Shown here piece by piece: positions 39,370-51,000 of a stretch of DNA of 64,000 bases. A program made the translations under genes and the position numbers. Origin of the DNA: Gracilariopsis chorda (Eukaryota; Rhodophyta; Florideophyceae; Gracilariales; Gracilariaceae); the NCBI GenBank assembly GCA_003194525.1, contig NBIV01000005.1, positions 1-64,000 on the forward strand. The letters run 5' to 3'. How positions within the stretch are numbered: position 1 is the first letter of the stretch; the number at the start of each line of letters is the position of its first letter. Below the pieces are notes generated by a model, which saw nothing but the letters and a program-made list of their open reading frames with translations, had not been told where the DNA came from and made no database searches.

Positions 39370-42300
39370 CTATCGACGAGGTCTAGCCTTGAAAAGTGTA
39401 GACAAAAGCTCTTGTTCATCATCCACTCGTTGTTGCCGAATGCTTTTCTCCTTCTCCCGTGCATCTTGCTGAAAACGTAAGGGTACTTCCTCGTCGAGAT
39501 CATCGCTATCGTCGTTGAGGACGATGGTGCTCCCGAGAACCAAACGCTTAGTCTCTTCCGATCTGGCTGCACCAGCTGTTTCACTTTCTTTAGCCTTTAC
39601 AGCTAAGGTACTGGAAGCCGGCACTTGCAAGCCCTGTAGCTGACTCTTTCCACCTTTGCGGACAAGCATCTTGAACTCGATAGACTCCCTGCGGCGGGAC
39701 GCTTTCTTCTTAACGCGAGATATCTCATCATCGTCTTCTGCCGAACTGTTCTCGTGATTTGCAGTATTCGCCGCGCCGGCAGCTGCTGCAGCGGCGGCAG
39801 CTTTCTCTTCTTCCATTTTCTGAGTCATCAGAGCCATCGGAATAGCCATACGGTCGAACTTTCGCACACGTGAGTTTGATGCTCTTGCACTTTGAACCGC
39901 AGCGGCTGTGAATGCTGCTAGCTCTTTCGCAAATGCATCCTCCTCTTCTGTGCGCGGACGTTGTCGCTCGTATGATATACTGTCATCATCAGAGTGTTCT
40001 TCGTCGCTGTCGTCCTCGTCACGGTCTGCAACTTCATCGTCTCCAACCGTGCCCTCACCAAGACTTTCTGCATACTCATCACCCGACTCTGCGGTTACGT
40101 CCCCTTCGTATACATCTTCATCAAAAACAGAGTCATCTTCTTCATTTGTGGCGTGAGATGCCCTCTCATCTGATACTGAGTCAGTACAACTTGGCTCATC
40201 AGTAACGCTGCCATTTGGGGTTCGTTCTACGCCAACATCTTTCTTCCTCATATTAGTTGTAACAAATCCATCTCTTACGTTCCCTATGATCCCACTCCCC
40301 GGTGCCGGATTAGACAACGTTGTAGATAACGATCTGGGCAGTCGACCCCCAGTATTTATATTTTGCTTGCGGTCTCCTGGAATCTCAATGCGCCTATAGG
40401 GGATCGCAATCAGAGCCACATCTGCGGGAGATCTTTCAACAACCATAACAGCTTGTATAGCCTCCTCCAGGCTATTGCTACGCTTCAGCCCTCTCGGAGA
40501 GAAACCCTCCACCGACTTATTGGAACTGTGATACAATTTCCGCTCGTTTGGATGAATAGAACGCACTCTCGCGTCTTTCCCTATTCTCTTCGATCTGTGC
40601 ATCAGATTCTCAAACACATCTCCGACTACGTGACTAATATGTAAAGGAAGACAGTCGCCTTGTCCTGCCTGATACGTCTTGCAAAACATGTACCGCTCCA
40701 GAAAAAGCCAGAATACTTCAAGCTTCCGGCGATTTGCCACTGCTAGAACCCGTCCGCACGACTCCAGTAATGAGCAGGCCAGCCTAATTCTAAAGAAGTC
40801 GCCAGCTGGATCTGGAGCTCCTGTGAATGTCCCATTCTTTGCGATCTTGGACGGCTCATTGGGGTTTGGATCCGAGTCCGTTGTGTTTTCAGATGAAATT
40901 ACCCGTCCTTTGCCTTGATTCAGATCTCCGCTTTCATGCCCGAGAGTGATGAACTGATAGAGGATATTGTATACGATTCTTTCGTCTACTATTCCACATG
41001 TATGCATTTCACCAAGCAAATGAACTTCAGCCAACCGCCTTTGACTTTCTCTTCCATCGTTCTTCTCCATCCCAGCCCTGATTGATTCAAGTAGTGAGTC
41101 AATTATGGCAACGACGAGGCTTGGCTTATCCTTCTGCAAACTGCCGATCAGCGCAGCGACGTACGGAATCGTCGAGAACCGAGCCCGAGATATTTTCACA
41201 AACTTCTTCGCTACATAGCACTCAAGCTCGTCAGTCCAATGCAGTTTGAGCAGTTGGGAATGAGTCCAGCTGATGTTTGTAGAATCGAGTCGGTAGTAAA
41301 TCAAGTGACGAATGTACTCATGAAGAGGTGGCCGAGACTTCTTTTTGTGCGCCTTGCTTCCTGGTGACAAACGCACAGCAAAGAAAGCAGTTTCGATCAA
41401 CGCATTATGTCGCGCCTCCAAATTACGTACGGATTTCAGCCGCCATAAGGTTTCGAGAATGTTTGACATTTTTATATGCGTGGAGGGTGAGAGATAGACA
41501 TAGCGACCGCAGGTTTCGAGAAGGTGGCATGCAAGGTCCACGCGATGGCCAGACAAATCCTTCATGCATAGGGCTAGAAGATCAAACATAGTAGTTTTCG
41601 GGATTAAACCAAACTTGATGAACTCTCCGACGTAGTTCGAGCTCTTGTTGCATGTCGAGAGATTCTTTTCATCAGCATCCGGTTTGCCGACAAGATTGCG
41701 GAACTCTTCTTCGAGTCCAGTAGAAACCAGGGTCACCATGTCTGGGTAGATAGGTTGCAGAGTAGCAGCAATGCGACTATAGGCAGGCAAAACGTTCAAC
41801 TTCTGAGCAGATACAGATAAAAGAGCTTTCCCGAGGCGTTTTGTTCCGTTCTTCAGACCATCTGTCGAAGCCAGAAATTGTCGAACAAAATTATCGGCGT
41901 CCTCCTTCGTCTCTGTCCCTGTTAGCCGGCTAAGGAGCTTGTCTATTGACAGAGGTTTCTCTGAACCTCTTCTCCTCCCCTCAGAGCCAGGATTACTAGA
42001 CTTCGAGTCACGAGAGTCTCCTTTGCTAGACGCTGATGAGGATTTGTGATTACCTTTGGCATCATTTGGCTGGCTGGTATCTTCTCGCCCAGAAGAAGGG
42101 CTCTCTTTGGAATAATCTCGGGAATTCGTGGAGACGTTCTGTGCCGAGAGCAGCTCAGTGTAAAATATTCTTTGCTGATCCCCCTCAAATGGATGATCGG
42201 CGTGCATCATCATGTCAACATCATGGGCAGATTGGCGATTCTTCCCCAATGAATTGAAAGGGTTTGACACAATTATATGAGCAGCGTCTTGACCACCACT

Positions 42301-43695
42301 TCGTTCACCAGAAGTCACAACGCTTCGCGAATTCTCAGACGGTGTGTCAATGGATGCTTTCCCCAGACTTTCCGCCAAAACATTCGCGGAAGACAGAATC
42401 TTCTCGAATACTTGTTTCGCAGCCTCATAAGCATTGCTTGAAGCTTCCTCTGGACTCCCGCGCAGCTGAACAGCTCGATGATAGGCATCCTTAGCTTTTC
42501 GCAATGAGTTGGCAGCCTCCTTCACAATTCTATCAACATCAGAGGTGAAGAAGGACTCCAGAGCGCTGCTAATATTGCTCTTCGCACTTTCAGAAAGAAC
42601 GGTATCCTCCCAAGCTGCGGACTGCAGGCTTTCAGGTTTTTCCGATTCTGACGGGGATTTGGAGGAAACTGGATGCGGTGGAAGTAAGGTGCGATTTGCG
42701 CATCGCACGAATGCAGCCAAAATGCTAAGAGATGGAAGCGCGCTGTCGATTGACTCTTTTGATGCCTTCATCAACTGCTTTAGGACGGAGGTTATTGGAT
42801 TGACATCGGATATCATGCCAAGAACAAACATTTCTACGATCAAACGCATGGCAGCCTTTCGAGTACTGAGATCTCGAGCTGCTCCGTTGCCAGAAGCGTT
42901 CGTAATCACAATACTCAGTGAATTCACTAACTGAGGAATAAAGTCCTCATACCGTCGATGCATCTCGCCACAAAGCAAAATGATGTACTCGATGTCGCCG
43001 GATCGCAACTTGCTTTCTGATATAGCTGCTACAACTTCGGAAACGTAACGTGACAGATTTAGAGTTCGAGCCTCATTGCAAAGCGTTTTTGCAGACTCGA
43101 CCGTAACCCCAGAGAAACGAATCTTGCGTAAGAAGCCAGTACACTTCTTCAAGGAGGAATCAAGCTGTCTCAATTCTGTATCAGAGGGTCTTTCTTTTCG
43201 CGCAGAGCCAGTTCGAACACTCTCTCCGAACAAGAGATTTAATTCTCGCTCTGATTTACGCTTTGCGTTTTGAGCTTCAATCAGCGCCTTTCGTTCTGCT
43301 TCCTCGCGTTCTTGCTTCTCTTGCTGTTCTTTTTGGATTCTCTCAGCTTCGATTTGCTCCGCTGTCTTTTCAGGAGTGCTTTTGGGTTTGGATTTGGGAA
43401 CGCTTTGGTCTTTGGTGCCTACATTGGCGTTCTTCTGGGTAGGTGGTCGGGGATCAACTGCATCGCTCGATTCTGAACGCCTTCTTCGTTCGCTCGCCGA
43501 TGCATTTTGTGATTGCTCAGAATGACTGTCTCGCTTGGTGTTTCGGTACGATCTCGACTGATACGATTGAGGCCTTCGCGATGGGCGGTGGGACTGAGGA
43601 TTTGACTGATCAGAATCGTTTCGGCTATTCGGTGGCGGCCCTCTCCTTCGACGACGGCGGCCCCTTCCACCTTCCTCTCGTTGAGGTGTGTTCAT
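39370..43695 (-). CDS. UPF2: UPF2, nonsense-mediated mRNA decay factor
   Basis: A 1441-residue protein in one exon. UPF2 bridges UPF1 and UPF3 on aberrant mRNAs. An Arg-rich N-terminus and a charged helix (110-155) precede three MIF4G-type helical repeats at roughly 170-400 (LDSSLKKCTGFLRKIRFSG), 585-790 (DKLLSRLTGTETKEDADNF) and 795-1050 (LHEYIRHLIYYRLD, LLESCGRVL). An acidic stretch near 1200-1240 and a C-terminal segment (RRRESIEFKMLVRKGGK) correspond to the UPF1-binding end of the family. The third MIF4G repeat, which binds UPF3, is the best preserved. Length is near the usual 1200-1400. Ala- and Glu-rich insertions near 1290 are lineage-specific. Confidence 0.85.
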   Translation of the reverse strand: MNTPQREEGGRGRRRRRRGPPPNSRNDSDQSNPQSHRPSRRPQSYQSRSYRNTKRDSHSEQSQNASASERRRRSESSDAVDPRPPTQKNANVGTKDQSVPKSKPKSTPEKTAEQIEAERIQKEQQEKQEREEAERKALIEAQNAKRKSERELNLLFGESVRTGSARKERPSDTELRQLDSSLKKCTGFLRKIRFSGVTVESAKTLCNEARTLNLSRYVSEVVAAISESKLRSGDIEYIILLCGEMHRRYEDFIPQLVNSLSIVITNASGNGAARDLSTRKAAMRLIVEMFVLGMISDVNPITSVLKQLMKASKESIDSALPSLSILAAFVRCANRTLLPPHPVSSKSPSESEKPESLQSAAWEDTVLSESAKSNISSALESFFTSDVDRIVKEAANSLRKAKDAYHRAVQLRGSPEEASSNAYEAAKQVFEKILSSANVLAESLGKASIDTPSENSRSVVTSGERSGGQDAAHIIVSNPFNSLGKNRQSAHDVDMMMHADHPFEGDQQRIFYTELLSAQNVSTNSRDYSKESPSSGREDTSQPNDAKGNHKSSSASSKGDSRDSKSSNPGSEGRRRGSEKPLSIDKLLSRLTGTETKEDADNFVRQFLASTDGLKNGTKRLGKALLSVSAQKLNVLPAYSRIAATLQPIYPDMVTLVSTGLEEEFRNLVGKPDADEKNLSTCNKSSNYVGEFIKFGLIPKTTMFDLLALCMKDLSGHRVDLACHLLETCGRYVYLSPSTHIKMSNILETLWRLKSVRNLEARHNALIETAFFAVRLSPGSKAHKKKSRPPLHEYIRHLIYYRLDSTNISWTHSQLLKLHWTDELECYVAKKFVKISRARFSTIPYVAALIGSLQKDKPSLVVAIIDSLLESIRAGMEKNDGRESQRRLAEVHLLGEMHTCGIVDERIVYNILYQFITLGHESGDLNQGKGRVISSENTTDSDPNPNEPSKIAKNGTFTGAPDPAGDFFRIRLACSLLESCGRVLAVANRRKLEVFWLFLERYMFCKTYQAGQGDCLPLHISHVVGDVFENLMHRSKRIGKDARVRSIHPNERKLYHSSNKSVEGFSPRGLKRSNSLEEAIQAVMVVERSPADVALIAIPYRRIEIPGDRKQNINTGGRLPRSLSTTLSNPAPGSGIIGNVRDGFVTTNMRKKDVGVERTPNGSVTDEPSCTDSVSDERASHATNEEDDSVFDEDVYEGDVTAESGDEYAESLGEGTVGDDEVADRDEDDSDEEHSDDDSISYERQRPRTEEEDAFAKELAAFTAAAVQSARASNSRVRKFDRMAIPMALMTQKMEEEKAAAAAAAAGAANTANHENSSAEDDDEISRVKKKASRRRESIEFKMLVRKGGKSQLQGLQVPASSTLAVKAKESETAGAARSEETKRLVLGSTIVLNDDSDDLDEEVPLRFQQDAREKEKSIRQQRVDDEQELLSTLFKARPRR

Positions 43696-44254
43696 AACAG
43701 TGGAGGCGGAGCTTGCTCATCAACGCAGTAAGGAGTGGAGTAGACAAAGGCTTAGTAGGCGTTCAAGAGGTGAGGAGTGAGTGGGGAAAGCTGACGGCGT
43801 CTCCCCTCCCTTTCTGAGATGCAACTGTTCAACGGAACGGCGTTCTCTGACAATAAATGCCGGTTGTAGGAGACGGAAAGGGAGGAAATAGTTTGGCGTA
43901 GGGTTATTCGGAGCAATATTTCTTACATCGACGGAGTTTGTGCGCAAGGGTCTGACACACCGAGAAATCGCGCCTCTGAAGCCGAAGCGAAAAGTTTTCA
44001 AATGTTTTTCCTTTTCGTTATTTAGAAGCTTTCAGTGACAACCTGTTCGCCGGTTTGGATCTATGTCACAAGGCTTTGCAACGATGACAGCTGCTGAGTC
44101 TTGCGGACGACGACGGTGAAATCCATGTTCGGACCATCTTCTTCTCGTCTTTGAACTCCGTAGCAAAGCAGGCATTCAATCTCTGCGTTACCAGTCTCGC
44201 TCGTAACCGCGATAAAGAAGGTATAACTTTTCGGTAATTGAGCGGAGGTCCACG
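43696..44254. promoter_or_regulatory. Shared intergenic region between UPF2 and bystin genes
   Basis: The 559 bp between head-to-head start codons. No TATA box or repeat is evident. Confidence 0.4.
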
Positions 44255-45949
44255 ATGGGAAAGAAACGAGCAAGGCCCATTTCCACCCATAGAAAGGGGG
44301 ACGGTGCTAGCGAAAAAGCACCCTTGCATTCTCAGACCTTTGTTGACGAAATTCGTGAGGTTAGAGACGCTGAATTCGCCACCGAAAAACGCCGAAACGA
44401 GCGAACGAAAAGAAGGAAACTAACTGAAGAAAAGGAAATGGCAATGATCAATCGCAAGTCTAAAGCTCTTGCAAGAGCCGCGAAGTCAGCTAGTGCTGCC
44501 AGATCCAAACGAATTGACTCTAGACGTGCCGGTTTAGAAGTATGGCGACAGGCTGCTTTACGAAGAAGCAAGGCCAAGACAGGGAGAGATGCTGTCGATA
44601 AAGATATAGATGATGATGATGTTCAAGTCGATCCACAAGATGCCCTTCCGTCCGATACCAAAGCCTCTGCAAAGATCTTGAAGGAGGCCAAGTTGCAACG
44701 CATGGAAATTCGAGAGGAGAATCTCAATGCCATCGCACACGAAGCTGCCGAGAAAAACGTCGCGTTGGAAGCTCGGCTGCGCGGTGTGGGGGAGAAGGAC
44801 AGAGTTCAACCTGGATCTTACGGTGACAGCGATTCCGACGCTGACGATGACGGCAAAAGCTATGTTGGCACTGAGATGGGTATCGATGACATTGACGGGG
44901 AGGAGCAGGAGCTGGAATTCCTGGATGCAAGTAAAATAACAGAAGAGGAAGAAATGGCTCTGTCTTTATTTACAGGCATGTCTAACCAAGCAGGTTCGAA
45001 GATTGGCCACGAAAGTACTTTAGAACCATCGGGGCCGAGGCTAATGCTTGCTGATATCATTCTTGCTAAGATCAGGGAGAAGGAAGAGGCAGACGCACGT
45101 GCAGCAGCCATAGCCGCTAATCCAGAAAAGGCAGAAAGAGATCGCAAAATTGCTGAGGTCTACGGCCTGGTGGGTAATATCATGTCAAAGTACAGAAGCG
45201 GGAAAGTTCCAAAGGCTTTCAAGGTCATCCCCAAGCAGCGGAATTGGGAGGAACTCATGTACCTAACAAGACCAGATGAATGGTCCCCTGCTGCGGTCTT
45301 TGTTGCTACTAGAATTCTTGCATCAAATCTAACCGCAAAGCAAGTCATTCCCTTCTTTCGAGACATATTGCTACCGCGGTGTATGGAAGACATCAGTGAG
45401 CATAAGAAGCTGAATTATCATCTTTATCGAGCGCTTGAAAAGGCCGTGTACAGACCAGACGCCTTTTGTAAGGGCATTCTGTTTCCCTTGTGTGAGGATA
45501 GAGGATGTACATTGCGGCAGGCCACTATAATCGGTTCCGTTGTGAGTAAGGTATCAATTCCTATGTTGCACTCAGCGGCCACCATGCTGTATCTTTCGCA
45601 GTTACCCTACAGCCCGTCGGTCTCGTTGATATTGACATCACTTTTGGAAAAGAAGTATGCACTACCTTATCGAGTTCTTGATTCTATTGTGGAAAGCTTC
45701 ATGCGAATGAAGGATGATAACCGTTCTCTTCCAGTCTTGTGGCATAAGAGCCTCTTGAGTTTCGCTCAAACGTACAAGATGGAGTTGAAACTGGAGCAGA
45801 AAGAGAAGCTGAAACTGTTGATGAGATCGCAAACACATTACGCCATCACTCCCGAAATTAGAAGGGAACTGTTCTCTTCAAGAAATCGAGGAGACATTAT
45901 GGACCCAGATGCTAATACCATTGCCAGAAAAATGGCTCTAGCAGTTTGA
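44255..45949 (+). CDS. BYSL: Bystin / Enp1, 40S ribosomal subunit biogenesis factor
   Basis: A 564-residue protein. The family core fills residues about 255-564: LADIILAKIREKEEADARAA, VYGLVGNIMSKYRSGKVPKA, FKVIPKQRNWEELMYLTRP, LPRCMEDISEHKKLNYHLYR, and the C-terminal LPVLWHKSLLSFAQTYK. The N-terminal 250 residues are basic then acidic, as in Enp1. Bystin binds pre-40S particles in the nucleolus and is needed for 18S rRNA maturation. Start ATG at 44255 in CACGATGG context. PNO1, another pre-40S factor, is the next gene. Confidence 0.95.
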   Translation: MGKKRARPISTHRKGDGASEKAPLHSQTFVDEIREVRDAEFATEKRRNERTKRRKLTEEKEMAMINRKSKALARAAKSASAARSKRIDSRRAGLEVWRQAALRRSKAKTGRDAVDKDIDDDDVQVDPQDALPSDTKASAKILKEAKLQRMEIREENLNAIAHEAAEKNVALEARLRGVGEKDRVQPGSYGDSDSDADDDGKSYVGTEMGIDDIDGEEQELEFLDASKITEEEEMALSLFTGMSNQAGSKIGHESTLEPSGPRLMLADIILAKIREKEEADARAAAIAANPEKAERDRKIAEVYGLVGNIMSKYRSGKVPKAFKVIPKQRNWEELMYLTRPDEWSPAAVFVATRILASNLTAKQVIPFFRDILLPRCMEDISEHKKLNYHLYRALEKAVYRPDAFCKGILFPLCEDRGCTLRQATIIGSVVSKVSIPMLHSAATMLYLSQLPYSPSVSLILTSLLEKKYALPYRVLDSIVESFMRMKDDNRSLPVLWHKSLLSFAQTYKMELKLEQKEKLKLLMRSQTHYAITPEIRRELFSSRNRGDIMDPDANTIARKMALAV

Positions 45950-48771
45950 CATAGACAAATGGAACCAAAGATATACATCGGTGCGGTACTGAAGGAAACG
46001 CCAAGCGTGAATTGCGTCTGTTTTCAGATAAAGCGAAGCGCCCTTCAGGATAAGGCTTGGTGTGGTGTTTAGTCCCTTGCGTAGTGTAGAAGAGATTAAG
46101 ATGTACTACATGTTGTGTTGTAACTGCAACGGCAAGTCCTCCTATGGCATATAGTTCCTAACCAGCGAAACTGAGCCAGAGCTCCGCACAAGGTACGGTT
46201 AAGTTCGTCTGACAAGCTTTGGACTTTCCTGGAGTACCCTGAAAACATAAAAAGCTTTACTCACTTCGTTTCTGCGCTGTTCCATGTTCGAGAACTTTGT
46301 CATTTTTCTTTTTGACGCGTAGGCATGCCGTGAGGGCGATATTCCTTGAGCTTGGTAGAATCATAAAGCTCATGTAGTGAACGCGCAACAGTAGAAATGT
46401 CTCTCTTTCAAAATGTGCCGTTGTGTTTTCATGCTGCTCGCACTTGTTATTTCTTGAAACTCTCCCGAGCCCGCTGATCTATCCCTGCGGCAAGGAAGCC
46501 CGGTGATTTCGATATAGCCGCGAAGAAGATAGGAACCGCATCAGAAGCCAAAGTTATGATAGGTCACCTACAGTAGCGACACGAAACTTCTCGTGTGGCA
46601 TTTTTATTACGATGAAGGATCGTGCGTATGTATAGGCAGCGGTCCCACCTTGAGCACACTGCCTTGAGGTTTCCATCATGGTTTGCCGACCGTCTCTCCG
46701 CTGGAAATCAGAGGAGAGGAAGACTTATTCCTGCATTCTTTTCCCTATGACACTTAGGACTAAAAACAAAACTTGTTCCCACGTAGAGCCGATGTCGGAA
46801 TGGGGCCACTCTTGGCCACCACCAACCAACCATACATCTTTGAAGACGCGTAGTTTTCACGGCTAGAAGCTAGTATCTGTATACAGGGATCGGATACATA
46901 ATAGAGCTTCGGCAATCACCTCAAGCATGCTAATCAGCATCGATTGATTTGTATTGGGGTTGAGGTCTTTGATTCTACCGCTGGATTGCTAGAGTGTAGT
47001 GAATGTGGTTGGAAACTAGGCTCAATGAAGCGAGCAACAAAACTACAAGGGTATTGCAGGGCAGTTATCACGAGGCCACCACGTGAGTAGGATGGCTGAG
47101 ATGTCCCAGTTCGTAGCCAGAAGTCATTAGAGAGAAACGTTAGTACACAGTGACTGCGTTGACAGGATTGCTTTCGAGACCGATCTGTCTGCTCCGAGCC
47201 CTCTGATAATGTGTGAATCTGCATGCCCACGGGGTGGTTCTATGCCGGTAATTCCAATAAACAGTTCTTCTTTGGTACATGGAACAGGAGGTTCGAAAGA
47301 GTGAAAAGACGTAACATACCAATTAGAATGTAGACAGAGAAGGTTTGACCCAAAGCGAATCCCCACAACGTATTCCAAATTCGGAGCATGGTCTATGAGT
47401 ACATACAATGGGGTGGCAACGAAGACATGATGCCTGATGTATCAATCCCCTGTTGCTTCGATCCTCACAGTCTTTCCGTCGAGCTACGATCTGTGAAACT
47501 AGAGTCATATAAACGAAGGAGAAAGTTATGGACCAATTGCTTGAGTGCGGTAGTTCGCGAGAAAGGACAGACACGTCCAGTTCATACTGGCGAGTTCACC
47601 TTTTGTTCGACCGCCTAGCTGAAGAGATTGCCGTAACAGGGATGTGAAGAAAGACACACGTAATTCTGACATTGCACATGATGATCGGAACAAAACGTGA
47701 CAAAGGTGTTTGTTCTACATCTGAACTTCAAATAGTTACCCTTCTAGACACAAGCATGCGGACGCGATGAGAGATGCGGACGACGGCGAGCACACCGTGC
47801 CTTTAAAAGGAGCTGCTGCTAAAGGGATGGATTGCTACCGCCGTAGAGCTACTGTATTGGGTCGTTGCTAAAAACAGAAATCGCATTTTGTGTGCACTCA
47901 ATTGTCAAGCAGCTCTACACGTGTACGGTTTTTGTGTAGTATCTAATACCAAATTTTTGGTGGTAGGGTACCCCCCGTCAGACAAAAAGAGCGCTGCGGA
48001 GCAACTTCCGTCTTCGAAAGTTTATTCAAAATTTACTCTCTACAGTTCTTCAACCACGTCTTGTATCAAAATCCATATCTATTTTGTGATAACCAAAACC
48101 ACTAGGCCACAAGTCCGGTGTGAACCATGGCAGTAACCCCTATGACAACGCAGATATACGCCACATATTTGGTACATTGGAGCAAACGTGTACCAGTGTA
48201 CTTCGGCCGTCACGTTTGGTCACAATTTGATACATGACCAAAATGTGTTTTCAGGAACGACCCATTGTCATCGGGGTACAGAGTCTGTAGTGTGGGAGCA
48301 ATGAAGGTGAAGCCCGTAGCTTTCTTTATTGTTGGAGATGCGGAGGTCTCGGTGCTTAACATGTTAAAGTGTGCTTGTCCGCCGTCGCTCGTTGTACGTG
48401 GCTATGCTGTCTGTCGTGTGACAACATGTAGTACAGACATATAGTTCTACGACGGTTAACCTTTTGTGCCAGTTTGACAATTATGACAATATCAAGTAAT
48501 GTTGACATCTACGGGAATGATCGCTGGTCGCCGGTCGGAACTCAAGCGGAACGAGAGCAAACTAAGGTTCTCTTCTCATTGCTTTCATCTTCGCCTTGTA
48601 CAAATCGAAGCGCATGCTCAACCGACAAGGAAAGCAGAGCTTCTAATCTTCACTGTCATCGCTGGAAAATATCCACCACACAGTTGTTCAAGTACTAAGA
48701 ATTTTAACTTGCAGGGATTGCAGCCTCCTCATCGTTTCCATTCTACTCGTAGGAGCTGTGTTTCTCGCAAC
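45950..48771. other. Intergenic tract between bystin and PNO1
   Basis: About 2.8 kb with no supported gene. It holds copy 2 of a dispersed 32-bp repeat (48094-48125). An open frame extends upstream of the PNO1 start to 48499 but lacks family similarity. Confidence 0.45.
48094..48125. repeat. Dispersed 32-bp repeat, copy 2
   Basis: Thirty of 32 positions match 30085-30116. Flanks are only loosely similar, so the shared unit may be a conserved end or internal motif of a larger, worn repeat family. Confidence 0.85.
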
Positions 48772-49464
48772 ATGTCGAACACGGCCACAATTGACATTTC
48801 TGCAGTAAATGAAGCTGCAAAATCATCCATCGCAATGAAAACAGACACACCTACACAGCTGCCAACAGCACCCCAATTCAAGAAACTGAGCGCAAAAGCG
48901 CTTCGAAGAGCCGGCAAACAAACACGCAAAATCCCTGTGCCTCCCAACCGGATGACACCGCTCAAATCAAACTGGATGGAAATCTACGAACCAATCGTGA
49001 AGCACCTCAAACTGCAAATACGCATGAACATCCGCACCAGGAATGTAGAGTTGAAAACAAGCAAAGCGACAGAAGATGCAGGCGCGCTTCAAAAAGGTGC
49101 AGACTTTGTGAAAGCGTTTGTACTGGGATTTTCTGTAGCCGATGCCCTAGCACTGATACGGCTTGATGAACTGTACATTGAGAGCTTTGAAGTGAAGGAC
49201 ATTCGCGCTACACTGAAGGGCGATCATCTGGCACGTGCTGTTGGGCGTATTGCGGGGAAAGACGGACGCACAAAGTTCACCATTGAGAATGCTACTAAGA
49301 CTCGTATTGTTGTGGCCGATACGAAGATTCATGTTCTGGGATCGTATGAAAATACGCGGTTGGCACGACATGCTATTTCTTCGCTGGTTCTGGGGGCCGC
49401 CCCAGGCAAGGTGTATAATCGACTGCGATCTGTGAGTGCGAGGTTGAACGAGCGTAGGTTCTGA
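48772..49464 (+). CDS. PNO1: PNO1 / Dim2, KH-domain 40S assembly factor
   Basis: A 230-residue protein from the ATG at 48772; the family begins near here and upstream codons show no similarity. Signatures: FKKLSAKALRRAGKQTRKIP, then RMTPLKSNWMEIYEPIVKHL, LQIRMNIRTRNVELKT, the KH region LKGDHLARAVGRIAGKDGR with TKFTIENATKTRIVVAD, and the ending GKVYNRLRSVSARLNERRF. Dim2 recruits the Dim1 methylase and is present in pre-40S particles with Enp1/bystin. Length matches the family (about 250). Confidence 0.95.
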   Translation: MSNTATIDISAVNEAAKSSIAMKTDTPTQLPTAPQFKKLSAKALRRAGKQTRKIPVPPNRMTPLKSNWMEIYEPIVKHLKLQIRMNIRTRNVELKTSKATEDAGALQKGADFVKAFVLGFSVADALALIRLDELYIESFEVKDIRATLKGDHLARAVGRIAGKDGRTKFTIENATKTRIVVADTKIHVLGSYENTRLARHAISSLVLGAAPGKVYNRLRSVSARLNERRF

Positions 49465-49723
49465 GCGTGGTGGTGCATGAATTTTGGGGGTGAGGCTGAG
49501 AGCTACATAAATAATGAGGTAACTGTACATGATTAACGCAATGTTGCGTTCAGTGGCAGTGTGGTATCATGTTTCATGAGATACTGAACGAAACAAACAG
49601 TAAGCGAATTTGGGTGCGGTGGATGTGAAGGGGGTATTCGGAAAGTGCAGAAGACTTTTTATAAGATGTGAGACCAAGGCAATAAAGAGCTGCGTACAAA
49701 CACGGCAAGCGTATACCAGAGGG

Positions 49724-51000
49724 CTAAACGAGTACAAAATGGGCCATGGCGAGAGCAATGAACGTGGCGACGGCATAACCAAAAACGCCCACAAGCAAAG
49801 CTGGGGCTACGAGATGATGCCACTTCTTAGAAACTGCCATGGCGGCAGCAGTAGTCGGACCGCCTACTGCAGCATTACTGACAAGCAAACAAAGATCAAA
49901 ATCGAGACGTAGAACGAACTTGGCGAGCGTGAGTAGAATGAAATGAAACGCGATATGGGCAAAGGAGAAAAGTAGAATAAGGGGCGATGCTCGAAGAACG
50001 GAAATAATGGACCCGGATGACACGCCTACCACGGCAAAGAAGAGCTGGGTCAAAAAGATGCCTAGTGAGGTGCTTGCTGAGTGGAAGGGTTTTGTGGTGG
50101 AGGGGAATAGAGTGGCGATTAAAATGGAACAAAGTGTGATGAGAGGAATTGGTCCTGGTGAAATTGGGAGGAGCTTGTTGAGCATTTGGGCGGCGAACAC
50201 GATGAGTGATGACGCTGATAGGGAAATTGCGAGTTGTTCCAGGTTGAAGGGTGGATTGTACATTCCATCGGCATCGGTTGATTGAGCTTGTTGGTGCTGA
50301 TGCTGTTGTTGTTGTTGTTGAGGTTGAGGTCGGCCTTTGAGGGATGGCTTGCCGTTACTAGCGAGAAGAAGAAGTAAAGCGAAGTAAGCGGCGACGACAA
50401 TGTTGTCAGCGGCCAGGACGGCAGCGACAAGATGCTCTGACGGACGTAAGGTATCAACAACAGCAGCAAAGTTAATAGCACCTCCGATATGTCTGGCACA
50501 AAGCGCTGCAGCAATTTTAAAGACATCTTGCTGAGACGCGAACGGCAACGGAACGAGACGAACAACAAGTACAGTAGAGACAGTTGTAGCAAGTGCAGCC
50601 ACAAGAAACAAGGGCAATAACTTGCCGGTATCGCGAATGATACGACGCAAATCAGCTTGACAGAGGAGTAATGGCAGCGATAACGGGACTGCTAGACGAT
50701 TTATAGCGGCGTAACTGGCGTGCGTAGGAGGGAGCAGGCCGGTGTTTGCTAGTGCAAGGGACAGCAGTGTGGTGACTAGAGGGGGGATAGAGCGGCGCCT
50801 ACTGGATGACGGGGGGCTACTATACCGGCTGTTGCGCAGAGTAGTAGCGCGCTGTGTACCGCGGCTGAAGGTGGTGCGGCGGCTATCGCCTTTACGGGCG
50901 CTGTGCGCCGTGAGCGCACGACCGACACCGACTTGTAACGGCCCCGCAGCGGAGCGGCCACCGCGAAGGCGACGGTGCTCTCGGTGGGCATCGCCATCAT
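49724..51000 (-). CDS. DUF819-family membrane protein, plastid-type leader; one apparent frameshift
   Basis: Two frames together cover a DUF819 protein. From the ATG at 51000 (others at 50997 and 50991) a leader rich in Ala, Arg and Val (VAAPLRGRYKSVSVVRSRR) leads into ALLLCATAGIVAPRHPVGAA. The second frame continues TTLLSLALANTGLLPPTHAS and LPLLLCQADLRRIIRDTG, then ARHIGGAINF, VLAADNIVVAAYFALLL, a Gln/His loop and the typical NAAVGGPTTAAAMA with about ten helices in all. The switch falls at a run of six G on the + strand (50781-50786), which suggests a one-base shortfall in the assembly or a recent lesion. DUF819 proteins are predicted transporters of bacteria and plastids; substrate unknown. 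Confidence 0.8.
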
